This document shows positions 31,395 through 40,458 of a stretch of DNA of 64,000 bases, piece by piece. Under the pieces are notes generated by a model. That model was not told where the DNA came from, made no database searches, and worked only from the letters and a program-made list of their open reading frames with translations. How positions within the stretch are numbered: the first letter of the stretch is position 1; each line of letters starts with the position of its first letter. Made by a program: the position numbers and the translations under genes. This DNA comes from Bacillus albus (GTDB lineage Bacteria; Bacillota; Bacilli; Bacillales; Bacillaceae_G): the NCBI RefSeq assembly GCF_001884185.1, contig NZ_MAOE01000054.1, forward strand, positions 1 through 64,000. Direction: 5' to 3'.

Positions 31395-31453
31395 TATATT
31401 TCGAGGTTCGTAATATTTATTTTTATTTTATGTAGAATAGAAATAATTGTCAA
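31395..31453 (-). promoter_or_regulatory. marR promoter and operator
   Basis: On the minus strand TTGACA (31453-31448), 17-bp spacer, TAAAAT (31430-31425). Just downstream, at the predicted start, lies AATATTACGA-ACC-TCGAAATATA (31417-31395), a 10+3+10 inverted repeat with two mismatched pairs. It shares the ATTACGA/TCGAAATAT halves with the operator at 30844-30872. Confidence 0.7.
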
Positions 31454-31610
31454 TGGTTTTAATTGTTTTTTCAGATTAGACAGAAAACTATCTTTTAAAT
31501 AGTATTCTTTTATGATAGATTTATAAATATAAAACTAGAATTTACATAAAAATCCATCATGGTAAATATACTTATCTATAATGGGTATACAGCTAACGAG
31601 GGGGAGAACG

Positions 31611-31847
31611 ATGAGAAGACGAAATACGCAAGCGTTCACGTTTTTAGCATGGACTTCATTTGTTTGTGCGCTTTCAGGTATGCTAATTGGGATTTATACG
31701 TTAGATGAAACGCTTAGTGTAAAAGGATACTATTTAATTGGAACATTATTTTTAACGATGTCTTGTTTTGTATTACAAAAAACAATTCGTGATAATGAAG
31801 AAGATAACGAGAGATTTCCGAAAAATAAACCGTTAGATAAAGAGTAA
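31611..31847 (+). CDS. YiaA/B two-helix family membrane protein
   Basis: The 78-residue protein has two hydrophobic segments (about 7-28 and 38-57) separated by a short loop, matching the yiaA/B two-helix family, and an acidic, highly charged tail. ATG 31611 follows GAGGGGGA; an earlier in-frame start at 31581 overlaps that site and is rejected. Function unknown. It has its own terminator. Confidence 0.75.
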   Translation: MRRRNTQAFTFLAWTSFVCALSGMLIGIYTLDETLSVKGYYLIGTLFLTMSCFVLQKTIRDNEEDNERFPKNKPLDKE

Positions 31848-31852
31848 ATCGT

Positions 31853-31880
31853 AAAGAAAGGCGTTTGCCTTTCTTTTTTT
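31853..31880 (+). terminator. Terminator after the two-helix gene
   Basis: AAAGAAAGGC / GCCTTTCTTT stem with 4-nt loop and T7. Confidence 0.92.
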
Positions 31881-31912
31881 ATGTAAAAATACCGTAAGTG
31901 CCGTGTGTTGAC

Positions 31913-31942
31913 TTGCTTGAAGTACTGAAAATTTGGTATCAT
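31913..31942 (+). promoter_or_regulatory. Candidate promoter of gatCAB
   Basis: TTGCTT (31913-31918), 18-bp spacer, TATCAT (31937-31942). A better -35, TTGACT at 31908, is too far from this -10. Confidence 0.45.
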
Positions 31943-31988
31943 CAATAGTATTGTAGATTGAACGATATATTATGGAGGTGGCCTAGCC

Positions 31989-32279
31989 GTGTCAAGAATT
32001 TCCGTTGAGAATGTAAAGCACGTAGCACATTTAGCACGTCTTGCAATTACTGATCAAGAAGCAGAAAAATTTCAAAAACAACTAGATGCAATTGTTACAT
32101 TTGCAGAACAGTTAAATGAATTAGATACAACAGATGTAAAACCAACAACTCATGTATTAACTATGAAAAATGTTATGCGTGAAGATGTACCAGAAAAAGG
32201 TTTACCAGTTGAAGAAGTATTAAAAAATGCACCGGATCACAAAGATAATCAAATCCGTGTTCCAGCGGTATTAGAATAG
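31989..32279 (+). CDS. gatC: Glu-tRNA(Gln)/Asp-tRNA(Asn) amidotransferase subunit C
   Basis: The 96-residue GatC belts GatA to GatB in the transamidosome that makes Gln-tRNA(Gln). It opens with the typical [19 protein letters not shown]. The start is GTG at 31989, with TGGAGGTGG about 8 nt upstream. gatA begins 15 nt after its stop. Confidence 0.96.
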
Positions 32280-32294
32280 AGGAGGGGAATTTCG

Positions 32295-33752
32295 ATGTCA
32301 TTATTTGATCATTCAGTATCAGAGTTACATAAGAAGTTAAACAACAAAGAAATTTCCGTTACGGATTTAGTAGAAGAATCTTACAAACGTATTGCGGATG
32401 TTGAAGATAACGTAAAAGCTTTTCTTACATTAGATGAAGAAAATGCACGCGCAAAAGCGAAAGAATTAGATGCAAAAATCGGCGCTGAAGATAATGGTTT
32501 ATTATTCGGTATGCCAATTGGTGTAAAAGATAACATTGTAACTAACGGTCTTCGTACAACTTGTGCGAGCAAAATATTAGCAAACTTCGATCCAATTTAT
32601 GATGCGACAGTTGTGCAAAAGCTAAAAGCTGCTGACACAATTACAATCGGTAAATTAAACATGGACGAGTTCGCAATGGGTTCTTCAAATGAAAACTCAG
32701 GTTTCTATGCTACGAAAAATCCATGGAACTTAGATTACGTTCCAGGCGGATCTAGTGGTGGTTCTGCAGCAGCTGTAGCAGCAGGAGAAGTACTATTCTC
32801 TCTAGGTTCTGATACGGGTGGTTCTATCCGTCAGCCAGCGGCATACTGCGGCGTTGTAGGTTTAAAACCAACTTACGGACGCGTATCTCGTTACGGATTA
32901 GTAGCATTCGCATCTTCACTTGACCAAATCGGACCGATTACACGTACAGTAGAAGACAATGCATACTTATTACAAGCTATTTCAGGTATTGACCGTATGG
33001 ATGCAACTTCTGCTAACGTTGAAGTAGGAAACTACTTAGCTGGTTTAACAGGCGACGTTAAAGGTTTACGCATTGCTGTACCGAAAGAATACTTAGGAGA
33101 AGGTGTTGGCGAAGAAGCTCGTGAGTCAGTACTAGCTGCTTTAAAAGTATTAGAAGGTATGGGCGCAACTTGGGAGGAAGTATCTCTTCCCCACTCTAAA
33201 TACGCTCTAGCAACGTATTACTTATTATCTTCTTCTGAAGCATCTGCTAACCTTTCACGCTTTGATGGCGTACGTTACGGTGTTCGTTCTGATAATGTAA
33301 ATAACTTATTAGACCTATACAAAAACACACGTAGCGAAGGTTTCGGTGATGAAGTAAAACGTCGTATTATGCTTGGTACATTTGCACTTAGCTCTGGTTA
33401 CTATGATGCATATTACAAAAAGGCACAACAAGTACGTACATTAATTAAAAACGACTTTGAAAATGTATTTGCTAACTACGATGTTATTATTGGACCAACA
33501 ACGCCAACTCCGGCATTTAAAGTGGGCGAAAAAGTTGATGATCCAATGACAATGTATGCAAATGATATTTTAACAATCCCAGTAAACTTAGCGGGTGTTC
33601 CAGCGATTTCCGTTCCATGTGGGTTCGGTGCTAACAACATGCCACTTGGTCTACAAATCATTGGTAAACACTTCGATGAAGCGACAATTTACCGCGTTGC
33701 ACATGCGTTTGAGCAAGCAACAGACTATCATACAAAAAAAGCAAGTCTGTAA
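32295..33752 (+). CDS. gatA: Glu-tRNA(Gln) amidotransferase subunit A
   Basis: The 485-residue amidase-signature glutaminase releases ammonia from glutamine. The Ser-cisSer-Lys triad is visible: Lys78 in GVKDN, Ser153 in PGGSSGGS and Ser177 in [19 protein letters not shown]. It sits between gatC and gatB in the usual operon. Confidence 0.97.
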   Translation: MSLFDHSVSELHKKLNNKEISVTDLVEESYKRIADVEDNVKAFLTLDEENARAKAKELDAKIGAEDNGLLFGMPIGVKDNIVTNGLRTTCASKILANFDPIYDATVVQKLKAADTITIGKLNMDEFAMGSSNENSGFYATKNPWNLDYVPGGSSGGSAAAVAAGEVLFSLGSDTGGSIRQPAAYCGVVGLKPTYGRVSRYGLVAFASSLDQIGPITRTVEDNAYLLQAISGIDRMDATSANVEVGNYLAGLTGDVKGLRIAVPKEYLGEGVGEEARESVLAALKVLEGMGATWEEVSLPHSKYALATYYLLSSSEASANLSRFDGVRYGVRSDNVNNLLDLYKNTRSEGFGDEVKRRIMLGTFALSSGYYDAYYKKAQQVRTLIKNDFENVFANYDVIIGPTTPTPAFKVGEKVDDPMTMYANDILTIPVNLAGVPAISVPCGFGANNMPLGLQIIGKHFDEATIYRVAHAFEQATDYHTKKASL

Positions 33753-33766
33753 GGAGGCGAGCATAG

Positions 33767-35194
33767 ATGAATTTAGAAACAATTATTGGTTTAGAGGTTC
33801 ACGTTGAGTTAAAAACAAATTCGAAAATTTTCTCTGCGAGTCCAACAGAATTCGGAGCGGAGCCAAATACACAAACAAGTGTAATTGACCTAGGATACCC
33901 AGGGGTACTTCCTACTTTAAATAAAGAAGCAGTTAACTTTGCAATGAAAGCTGCAATGGCATTAAACTGTGAAATCGCAACGGAAACGAAGTTCGACCGT
34001 AAAAACTATTTCTACCCAGATAATCCGAAAGCTTACCAAATTTCTCAATTTGATAAGCCAATTGGTGAAAATGGCTGGATTGAAATTGAAGTAGACGGTA
34101 AAAAGAAACGTATCGGTATTACACGTCTTCATTTAGAAGAAGATGCTGGTAAATCAACGCATACAGCTGATGGTTCATTAGTAGACTACAACCGTCAAGG
34201 TATGCCTTTAATCGAGATCGTATCTGAGCCAGATATGCGTACGCCAGAAGAAGCATATGCATACTTAGAGAAGTTAAAATCAATCATTCAATACACTGGT
34301 GTATCTGATTGTAAGATGGAAGAAGGTTCTTTACGTTGTGATGCGAATATTTCCCTTCGTCCAGTTGGACAAGAGAAGTTCGGTACAAAAGCGGAACTGA
34401 AAAACTTAAACTCATTCACTTACGTACAAAAAGGTCTTGAGCATGAGCAAGTGCGCCAAGAAAAAGAATTGTTATCTGGTGGTATCATTCAACAAGAAAC
34501 ACGTCGTTATGATGAAGCAACGAAGAAAACAATCTTAATGCGTGTGAAAGAAGGATCTGACGATTACCGTTACTTCCCAGAGCCAGACTTAGTTGAACTT
34601 TACATCGACGATGAGTGGAAAGAAGCAGTTCGAGCTTCTATTCCAGAACTTCCAGATGCGCGTAAAGCTCGCTACGTTGCAGAATTAGGCTTACCAGCTT
34701 ACGATGCACACGTATTAACATTAACGAAAGAAATGTCTGATTTCTTCGAAGCAACTGTTGCAGACGGTGCTGATGCGAAATTAACATCAAACTGGTTAAT
34801 GGGTGAAGTACTTGCATACTTAAACAAACAACAAAAAGAATTAAAAGACGTTGCATTAACGCCTGCTGGTTTATCTAAAATGGTTCAATTAATTGAAAAA
34901 GGTACAATTTCTTCTAAAATCGCGAAGAAAGTATTTAATGAATTAATTGAAAAAGGTGGAGACCCAGAAGAAATCGTTAAAGCGAAAGGTCTTGTTCAAA
35001 TTTCTGACGAGGGTACACTTCGTAAAGTTGTAACAGAAATTCTTGATAATAATGAGCAATCTATCGAAGACTTTAAAAACGGTAAAGACCGTGCAATTGG
35101 CTTCTTAGTTGGTCAAATTATGAAAGCTACAAAAGGACAAGCAAATCCACCGCTTGTTAACAAAATCTTACTTGAAGAGATTAATAAGCGATAA
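33767..35194 (+). CDS. gatB: Glu-tRNA(Gln) amidotransferase subunit B
   Basis: The 475-residue subunit phosphorylates and amidates the mischarged Glu on tRNA(Gln). The GatB signature LEVHVELKT is at the N terminus, [17 protein letters not shown] near 141-157 and the tRNA-binding YqeY-like tail at the C terminus. RBS AAGGAGG. It is the last gene of the operon. Confidence 0.97.
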   Translation: MNLETIIGLEVHVELKTNSKIFSASPTEFGAEPNTQTSVIDLGYPGVLPTLNKEAVNFAMKAAMALNCEIATETKFDRKNYFYPDNPKAYQISQFDKPIGENGWIEIEVDGKKKRIGITRLHLEEDAGKSTHTADGSLVDYNRQGMPLIEIVSEPDMRTPEEAYAYLEKLKSIIQYTGVSDCKMEEGSLRCDANISLRPVGQEKFGTKAELKNLNSFTYVQKGLEHEQVRQEKELLSGGIIQQETRRYDEATKKTILMRVKEGSDDYRYFPEPDLVELYIDDEWKEAVRASIPELPDARKARYVAELGLPAYDAHVLTLTKEMSDFFEATVADGADAKLTSNWLMGEVLAYLNKQQKELKDVALTPAGLSKMVQLIEKGTISSKIAKKVFNELIEKGGDPEEIVKAKGLVQISDEGTLRKVVTEILDNNEQSIEDFKNGKDRAIGFLVGQIMKATKGQANPPLVNKILLEEINKR

Positions 35195-35220
35195 TAATAG
35201 TAACTTGTAAAGATTAAGCA

Positions 35221-35248
35221 GAAAAACACCCGTACATGGGTGTTTTTC
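35221..35248 (+). terminator. Terminator after gatB
   Basis: GAAAAACACCC / GGGTGTTTTTC perfect 11-bp stem with 6-nt loop; the T-run is part of the 3' arm. Confidence 0.9.
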
Positions 35249-35251
35249 TAG

Positions 35252-35308
35252 GTTAATCAAACGTTTGTTTAAATGAGAGAAAATCATTTAAACAAACGTT
35301 TGATTAAC
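35252..35308. repeat. 25-bp perfect inverted repeat containing TCAAACGTTTG boxes
   Basis: Bases 35252-35276 are exactly inverted at 35284-35308 around a 7-nt loop. Each arm contains the smaller palindrome TCAAACGTTTG/CAAACGTTTG extended by TTAAT and TTTAA, a layout seen in TetR-type operators. It begins 4 bp after the gatB terminator. Confidence 0.85.
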
Positions 35309-35597
35309 TGTCAAAAGTGGAAAAATGTTTGTATAGCAACTATGGTATGATAGTTGCAAAAAGGTGGGAATAATGATAAATCTAGACATAGAGGTTTTTT
35401 TTCATCTCATGAAATAATAGATAATTATTATTCTTTATATGTAAATTGTTACGAGGAAATAGATGGACATAAATTTTTTGTCAAATAAAACAAAACCATC
35501 GAAATGAATATTTATTTTTGATGGGCTACACGAATCGGGTTCTTACTGCCTGTTTGAGCGAGATAAAAAAAGGATAGGAAGATGAGAGGAGGTAGGC
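35309..35597 (+). other. Leader region between gatB and dgkB
   Basis: It contains an 8-bp inverted repeat GCAACTAT / ATAGTTGC (35336-35343, 35350-35357) overlapping a possible -10 TATGAT (35346-35351). A 14-codon ORF follows at 35373-35417 (starts MINLDIEV) behind AAGGTGGG. After that come about 180 bases of AT-rich sequence with no clear element. The upstream signals look like a promoter with an operator; the tiny ORF may be translated. Confidence 0.45.
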
Positions 35598-35669
35598 ATG
35601 GGAATACTGAATAAAAGTTCGGTATGTTCTTTTTTAATACATAAAGAAATTTCCTGTGCTAATAAATGA
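35598..35669 (+). CDS. 23-residue leader ORF coupled to dgkB
   Basis: ATG 35598 lies 8 nt after a near-perfect GAGGAGG; the ORF (MGILNKSSVCSFLIHKEISC...) ends with a TGA that overlaps the dgkB start as ATGATGA. dgkB itself has no good ribosome site, so translation is probably handed over from this ORF. It may only serve coupling. No homology is recognised. Confidence 0.6.
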   Translation: MGILNKSSVCSFLIHKEISCANK

Positions 35670-36571
35670 TGAAGCGAGCAAGAATTATTTATAATCCTAC
35701 TTCTGGGCGTGAGCTATTTAAGAAGAGTTTACCAGAAGTATTACAAAAATTAGAACAAGCTGGATATGAAGCGTCTTGTCATGCGACAACGGGTCCTGGA
35801 GACGCAACTGTGGCGGCGAGGCAAGCTGCGGATCGTAAATTTGATGTTGTTATCGCAGCTGGTGGTGACGGCACGTTAAATGAAGTGGTGAACGGTTTAG
35901 TAGGGCATGAGCATCGTCCGAAATTTGGAATTATTCCCGTTGGAACGACTAATGACTTTGCACGTGCAATCGGTGTACCGCGTTCTATTGAAGAGGCAGC
36001 AGATATTATTTGTGAAGGAAAAACTGTACCATTAGACCTTGGTAGAGCAAACGATACATATTTTATTAATATCGCTGGTGGCGGTCGTATTACAGAATTA
36101 ACATATGAAGTACCGAGTAAGCTAAAGACAGTATTAGGACAACTTGCTTACTATTTAAAAGGTATCGAAATGTTACCGTCATTACATCCAACATATGTGG
36201 AAATTGAGTATGATGGAAAATTACTACAAGAAGAAATTACGATGTTTTTAATTACGAATACTCGTTCAGTAGGCGGCTTTGAAAAGGTAGCACCATATGC
36301 ATCAATTAACGATGGCTTATTTGATTTATTAGTGCTGAAAAAAGGGTCTATCGCTGACTTAATTAAAGCAGCAACACAAGCGCAGCGTGGTGAACATATT
36401 AACAATCCAAAAGTACTATACACACAAGCAAATCGAATTAAAGTGCATTCACCAGATAAACTAATGATTAATTTAGATGGTGAATACGGTGGAGATGCAC
36501 CGATGGAATTCGAAAATATATATCATTGTCTCGAACTATTTGTTCCTGAACATCAAGAGGATGCCCTGTAA
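35666..36571 (+). CDS. dgkB: Diacylglycerol kinase
   Basis: This 301-residue soluble lipid kinase of the DAGK catalytic family recycles diacylglycerol from lipoteichoic acid synthesis to phosphatidic acid. IIYNPTSGRE is at 7-16 and the nucleotide loop GGDGTLNEV at 66-74, and a C-terminal GEYGGDAPMEF motif is present. ATG 35666 or 35669 are both possible; neither has its own Shine-Dalgarno. In B. subtilis the order is gatCAB-yerO-swrC-dgkB-rlmCD; yerO and swrC are absent here. Confidence 0.92.
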   Translation: MMKRARIIYNPTSGRELFKKSLPEVLQKLEQAGYEASCHATTGPGDATVAARQAADRKFDVVIAAGGDGTLNEVVNGLVGHEHRPKFGIIPVGTTNDFARAIGVPRSIEEAADIICEGKTVPLDLGRANDTYFINIAGGGRITELTYEVPSKLKTVLGQLAYYLKGIEMLPSLHPTYVEIEYDGKLLQEEITMFLITNTRSVGGFEKVAPYASINDGLFDLLVLKKGSIADLIKAATQAQRGEHINNPKVLYTQANRIKVHSPDKLMINLDGEYGGDAPMEFENIYHCLELFVPEHQEDAL

Positions 36572-36584
36572 AGGCATCCTTTTT
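36558..36584 (+). terminator. Terminator after dgkB
   Basis: AGGATGCC / GGCATCCT stem with T5; the dgkB stop codon lies in its loop. Downstream, GAATTGTAAA (36596-36605) and TTTACAATTC (36635-36644) form a wide inverted repeat before the next gene. Confidence 0.88.
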
Positions 36585-36708
36585 ATTATGTAGAGGAATT
36601 GTAAATTGGAAGTTAGTTTGATTTTTATGGTATTTTTACAATTCGTTTATTTTATATCCATACTTTATTGATACACTGGAGGAGATAAGAAACGAGAGGT
36701 AGGATGCT

Positions 36709-37455
36709 ATGGAGAAGGTAAAAGCAATATTATTTGATAAAGATGGGACATTAATGGATTTTCATTCAATTTGGATAAAAGTAGCTGAAGAACTTGTGGC
36801 GGAATGTATAAATTTATATGAACTGCCAAAGTCAATGCAGCCTACTTTACTAAAAGAAATTGGTGTGGATGGGGCATTTGTTCATCCTCGTAGCGCAATA
36901 GCGGCAGGAACAAGCCTTGATGTTGCAAAGGGGCTTTGTAAGTATATTACGTCATCTAAGGAAGAGGAGATGCATGAGTGGGTAAGTGAAAAGTTATTTT
37001 CTCTTATGTATGAGCATCGTTCCTATATGAAAATGACGGCGGATTTACCGAGAATTTTACAAGGTTTAAAGGATAGAGGATTTATTTTAGGTGTTGTTAC
37101 AGCTGATGATTTTGCACCGACAGAATTGTTTTTAAAACAGTATCAATTAGAGTCTTTTTTTGATTATGTTGTAGCTTCAGATACGTTTCCAGCACAAAAA
37201 CCAGATAAAAGAATTATAGAATCGTTTTGTGAGAAGTTTCATTTAGAAGCATGTGAAGTAGCCGTCGTTGGAGATACACCAACTGATTTATATTTAGCGA
37301 GAAATGGCGGCGATTGCTATGCAATTGGAGTACTATCTGGTACAGGAGATCGTCAAACATTAGAACCACTTGCTGATTTAGTAGTACAATCTGTTGGGGA
37401 GTTTATTTCTCATTCGGGTGAGTTCATTTGGGAACAAGGAAAGTCTAATGTGTAA
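36709..37455 (+). CDS. HAD family hydrolase
   Basis: The 248-residue phosphatase has motif I FDKDGTLMD (9-17, nucleophile and general acid Asp), motif II VVTAD near 128-132, the motif III lysine in AQKPDKR, and motif IV GDTPTDL. A helical cap (about 20-100) makes it C1-type, like phosphoglycolate phosphatases. Substrate unknown. GAGAGGTAGG supports ATG 36709. It stands alone with a very strong terminator. Confidence 0.85.
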   Translation: MEKVKAILFDKDGTLMDFHSIWIKVAEELVAECINLYELPKSMQPTLLKEIGVDGAFVHPRSAIAAGTSLDVAKGLCKYITSSKEEEMHEWVSEKLFSLMYEHRSYMKMTADLPRILQGLKDRGFILGVVTADDFAPTELFLKQYQLESFFDYVVASDTFPAQKPDKRIIESFCEKFHLEACEVAVVGDTPTDLYLARNGGDCYAIGVLSGTGDRQTLEPLADLVVQSVGEFISHSGEFIWEQGKSNV

Positions 37456-37459
37456 GAAA

Positions 37460-37506
37460 AATAAGTCTATAAAGACTCTTGATGAGTCTTTATAGACTTA
37501 TTTTTT
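37460..37506 (+). terminator. Terminator after the HAD gene
   Basis: A 19-bp perfect stem (37460-37478 with 37484-37502), 5-nt loop, then T6. Confidence 0.95.
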
Positions 37507-37517
37507 ATGTCGACATA
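37506..37517 (+). promoter_or_regulatory. Palindrome, possible activator site for gabT
   Basis: TATGTCGACATA is a perfect 12-bp palindrome ending 33 bp before the sigma-54 -24 element. It could be the upstream activator site of the enhancer-binding protein, but such sites are usually further upstream and here the terminator stem blocks more distance. Confidence 0.4.
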
Positions 37518-37550
37518 GAAGGTATGTAGGATGAATGCTGGAAAAGAATG

Positions 37551-37567
37551 TTGGCATACATTTTGCA
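37551..37567 (+). promoter_or_regulatory. Sigma-54 (SigL) promoter of gabT
   Basis: TTGGCATACATTTTGCA has GG at 37553-37554 and GC at 37565-37566 with the obligatory 10 bases between them, and matches TTGGCAC-N5-TTGCW at nearly every position. The gabT start is 43 bp downstream and a sigma-54 activator gene follows gabT. Confidence 0.9.
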
Positions 37568-37609
37568 ATGAAAAGAGAAAACAATGTAAAGAAAAGGATG
37601 GGGTACGTA

Positions 37610-38974
37610 ATGAACACAAAAAAAATTGCTAAAGTAAATGAACAAATTCCTGGACCGAAAGCAGCGTCTTTATTAGAACGCCGCCAAAATATAGTACCAA
37701 AAGGAGTAAGTAACGGCATCCCAACGTTTGTACAATCTGCAAATGGTGCTCTTGTGACAGATGTTGATGGCAATCAGTATATTGATTTCGCAGGAGCAAT
37801 TGGAACAATTAACGTAGGACATTGTCATCCAGCTGTGAAAGAAGCGCTTCATAAACAAGTAGATCAATACATTCATACTGGATTTAATGTCATGATGTAT
37901 GAGCCATATATTGAATTAGCAGAAAAACTTGCGGCATTAGCGCCAGGAAGTTTTGATAAGCAAGTACTATTTTTAAATAGTGGTGCAGAAGCGGTTGAGA
38001 ATGCGGTGAAAATCGCTCGTAAATATACAAAAAGACCTGGTATTATTGCATTTTCTAAAGGTTTCCACGGACGTACACTAATGACAATGACGATGACAAG
38101 TAAAGTAAAACCATATAAATTTGGATTTGGCCCATTTGCACCGGAAGTATATAAGGCGCCATTCCCGTACGAATATCGTCGCCCAGAAGGACTAACTGAA
38201 GAGCAGTACGATGACTTTATAATTGAAGAGTTTAAGAATTTCTTCATATCAGAAGTAGCACCAGAAACAATTGCAGCCGTTGTCATGGAACCTGTTCAAG
38301 GTGAAGGTGGATTTATCGTTCCAAGTAAGAAGTTTGTGCAAGCAGTACGCAATATTTGTTCAGAACACGGCATCTTATTTGTAGCGGATGAAATTCAAAC
38401 AGGATTTAGCCGTACAGGAAAGTATTTTGCTATTGATCATTATGATGTCGTTCCAGATTTAATTACGGTATCTAAATCATTAGGTGCTGGTGTACCGATT
38501 AGTGGTGTTATTGGGCGTAAGGAAATTATGAATGAGTCTGCACCAGGAGAGCTTGGTGGAACGTATGCAGGAAGCCCACTAGGATGTGCGGCAGCATTAG
38601 CAGTACTTGATGTAATAGAAAAAGAGAATTTAAATGATAGAGCGATAGAATTAGGAAAAGTCGTAATGAACCGATTTGAAGAGATGAAAAATAAATATAA
38701 TTGTATCGGTGATGTGCGCGGTTTAGGGGCAATGTGTGCATTCGAGGTCGTTCAAGACCGTAAGACGAAAGCACCTGATAAAACATTAACAGCTAATTTG
38801 TGCGCAGAAGCAAACAAACGCGGATTACTTCTACTATCAGCAGGGACATACGGCAATGTTATTCGTGTGCTCATGCCATTAGTAATTACAGATGAGCAAC
38901 TTGAAGAAGGATTAACAATCATTGAAGAGTCATTGCAAGTCTGTTATGAGAAGGCAAATACTGCTCGTGTTTAA
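37610..38974 (+). CDS. gabT: 4-aminobutyrate aminotransferase
   Basis: The 454-residue class III PLP aminotransferase converts GABA and 2-oxoglutarate to succinic semialdehyde and glutamate. The substrate/PLP segments NSGAEAVENAVKIAR and GFHGRT are present, with DEIQTGFSRTG (PLP-aspartate) and the Schiff-base Lys289 in VSKSLGAGVP. ATG 37610 follows GGATGGGG; longer in-frame starts reach back into the sigma-54 promoter and are rejected. With GabD it forms the GABA shunt. Confidence 0.92.
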   Translation: MNTKKIAKVNEQIPGPKAASLLERRQNIVPKGVSNGIPTFVQSANGALVTDVDGNQYIDFAGAIGTINVGHCHPAVKEALHKQVDQYIHTGFNVMMYEPYIELAEKLAALAPGSFDKQVLFLNSGAEAVENAVKIARKYTKRPGIIAFSKGFHGRTLMTMTMTSKVKPYKFGFGPFAPEVYKAPFPYEYRRPEGLTEEQYDDFIIEEFKNFFISEVAPETIAAVVMEPVQGEGGFIVPSKKFVQAVRNICSEHGILFVADEIQTGFSRTGKYFAIDHYDVVPDLITVSKSLGAGVPISGVIGRKEIMNESAPGELGGTYAGSPLGCAAALAVLDVIEKENLNDRAIELGKVVMNRFEEMKNKYNCIGDVRGLGAMCAFEVVQDRKTKAPDKTLTANLCAEANKRGLLLLSAGTYGNVIRVLMPLVITDEQLEEGLTIIEESLQVCYEKANTARV

Positions 38975-39035
38975 AAGCAAATAATAAATCGCAAACATTC
39001 TAGCTGACTCTATATAAAATGCAGAAAATTCACTT

Positions 39036-39041
39036 TATAAT
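39036..39041 (+). promoter_or_regulatory. Possible SigA -10 for the sigma-54 activator
   Basis: TTTATAATAA contains TATAAT; no matching -35 is seen. It lies inside an inverted repeat TTCACT...AGTGAA (39029-39053). Confidence 0.35.
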
Positions 39042-39090
39042 AAAGATAGTGAAGTGAATCGATGGATTTTGGAAGTTAGGGGTGGCTAGG

Positions 39091-40458
39091 ATGGTTGCAG
39101 AAAAGGAACGAGTGTTAATGGATTTACAAGATGTATTTGAATATGCGTTTGACGAAATTTTTGTGACTGACGAAAAGGGAATCGTTGTGCGTGTAAATAG
39201 TACATGTGAAAGGCACTATCAATTAGCTGCTAAAGAGTTAGTAGGTAAGCATGTAAAAGAGTTGCAGAAGGATGGTATCTTTTATCCATCGGCAACGTTA
39301 GAGGTAATTGAAAAAAAGAGGCCGATTGAACTCGTCCAAACGACAAAATCAGGAGAGTATTTACACGTTCGTACAAGGCCTGTTTTTGATGATGAGGGAA
39401 ATTTAAGAAGAGTGATTAGTTACTCTCGTGATCTTACAGAGCTCTACCAATTACGTCAAAAGGTAGAGGAAATGGATAATCAGTTAAAAACATATAAAAA
39501 AGAATTAAGAGAAACATATGAACATGAAGGACTTATTTTTAAAAGTATCGCTATGCAAAAAATAGTCGAGACAATTAAAAAAGTATCTGTAGTAGATAGT
39601 ACTGTTCTCGTTTTAGGTGAGACAGGAGTAGGGAAGAGTCGATTAGTACGTCATTTACATGAAGTGAGTAACCGGAAGAATGAAAGTTTCTATGAAATTA
39701 ACTGTGCGGCATTGCCAACAAATTTAATTGAATCAGAGCTTTTTGGATACTCAGGTGGATCTTTTACAGGTGCGAATCGTGAAGGGAAAAAGGGACTATT
39801 AGAATCCGCGCATAAAGGAACTCTTTTCTTAGATGAAATTGGCGAAATGCCGCTTGAAATTCAAGCGAAGCTTTTGCAAGTGTTGCAGGAGAAGACATTT
39901 CGGCCTATTGGCGGAAGAGAATTAAAAAAGGTGGATGTCAGAATTGTAGCAGCCACAAATAGAGATTTAAGTATGATGGTGAAACAAGGAACATTCAGGA
40001 AAGATTTATATTATCGTCTGAATGTCATTCCAATTGTAATTCCACCACTCAGGGAAAGAACTGAAGACATTTTACCGCTCATTTATCATTATTTACAGCA
40101 CTTTAATGAGAAATATGGCCGGAATGTAAAATTAGCACCTAGCACATTGCAAATGTTTGTTGGTTACCCGTGGGAAGGAAATAATAGAGAAATTGAAAAT
40201 GTGATTGAACGAATTGTTATAACTGCTGATGATATCGTGACGATAGAAGATTTGCCAATAGCGATGCAAGAATCAACGGTTGAACAGTCCGGTCAAAGTC
40301 TCTATAAAATGTTAGAAGAAGTAGAACGGAATATTATTTTGAAAGCATATAAAACATATGGATCGAGCTATAAAGTAGCGGAGTTTTTAAAAATAAGTCA
40401 ATCTGCTGCCACGAGGAAAATAAAGAAACTTATAGAGGAGGAAGAAAACATTGGATAA
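39091..40458 (+). CDS. gabR: Sigma-54-dependent activator of the gab genes
   Basis: The 455-residue protein has an N-terminal PAS domain (about 11-125), a coiled-coil linker (about 126-150), and an AAA+ sigma-54 interaction domain. Walker A is GETGVGKS and Walker B GTLFLDEIGE. The sigma-54 loop reads GSFTGA instead of the usual GAFTGA. A Fis-type helix-turn-helix (YKVAEFLKISQSAATRKIKKL region) ends it. ATG 39091 follows AGGGGTGG; GTG 39082 is the alternative. It lies between gabT and gabD and presumably senses GABA or a related metabolite. The symbol follows usage for B. thuringiensis and is not the MocR-type GabR of B. subtilis. Confidence 0.87.
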   Translation: MVAEKERVLMDLQDVFEYAFDEIFVTDEKGIVVRVNSTCERHYQLAAKELVGKHVKELQKDGIFYPSATLEVIEKKRPIELVQTTKSGEYLHVRTRPVFDDEGNLRRVISYSRDLTELYQLRQKVEEMDNQLKTYKKELRETYEHEGLIFKSIAMQKIVETIKKVSVVDSTVLVLGETGVGKSRLVRHLHEVSNRKNESFYEINCAALPTNLIESELFGYSGGSFTGANREGKKGLLESAHKGTLFLDEIGEMPLEIQAKLLQVLQEKTFRPIGGRELKKVDVRIVAATNRDLSMMVKQGTFRKDLYYRLNVIPIVIPPLRERTEDILPLIYHYLQHFNEKYGRNVKLAPSTLQMFVGYPWEGNNREIENVIERIVITADDIVTIEDLPIAMQESTVEQSGQSLYKMLEEVERNIILKAYKTYGSSYKVAEFLKISQSAATRKIKKLIEEEENIG

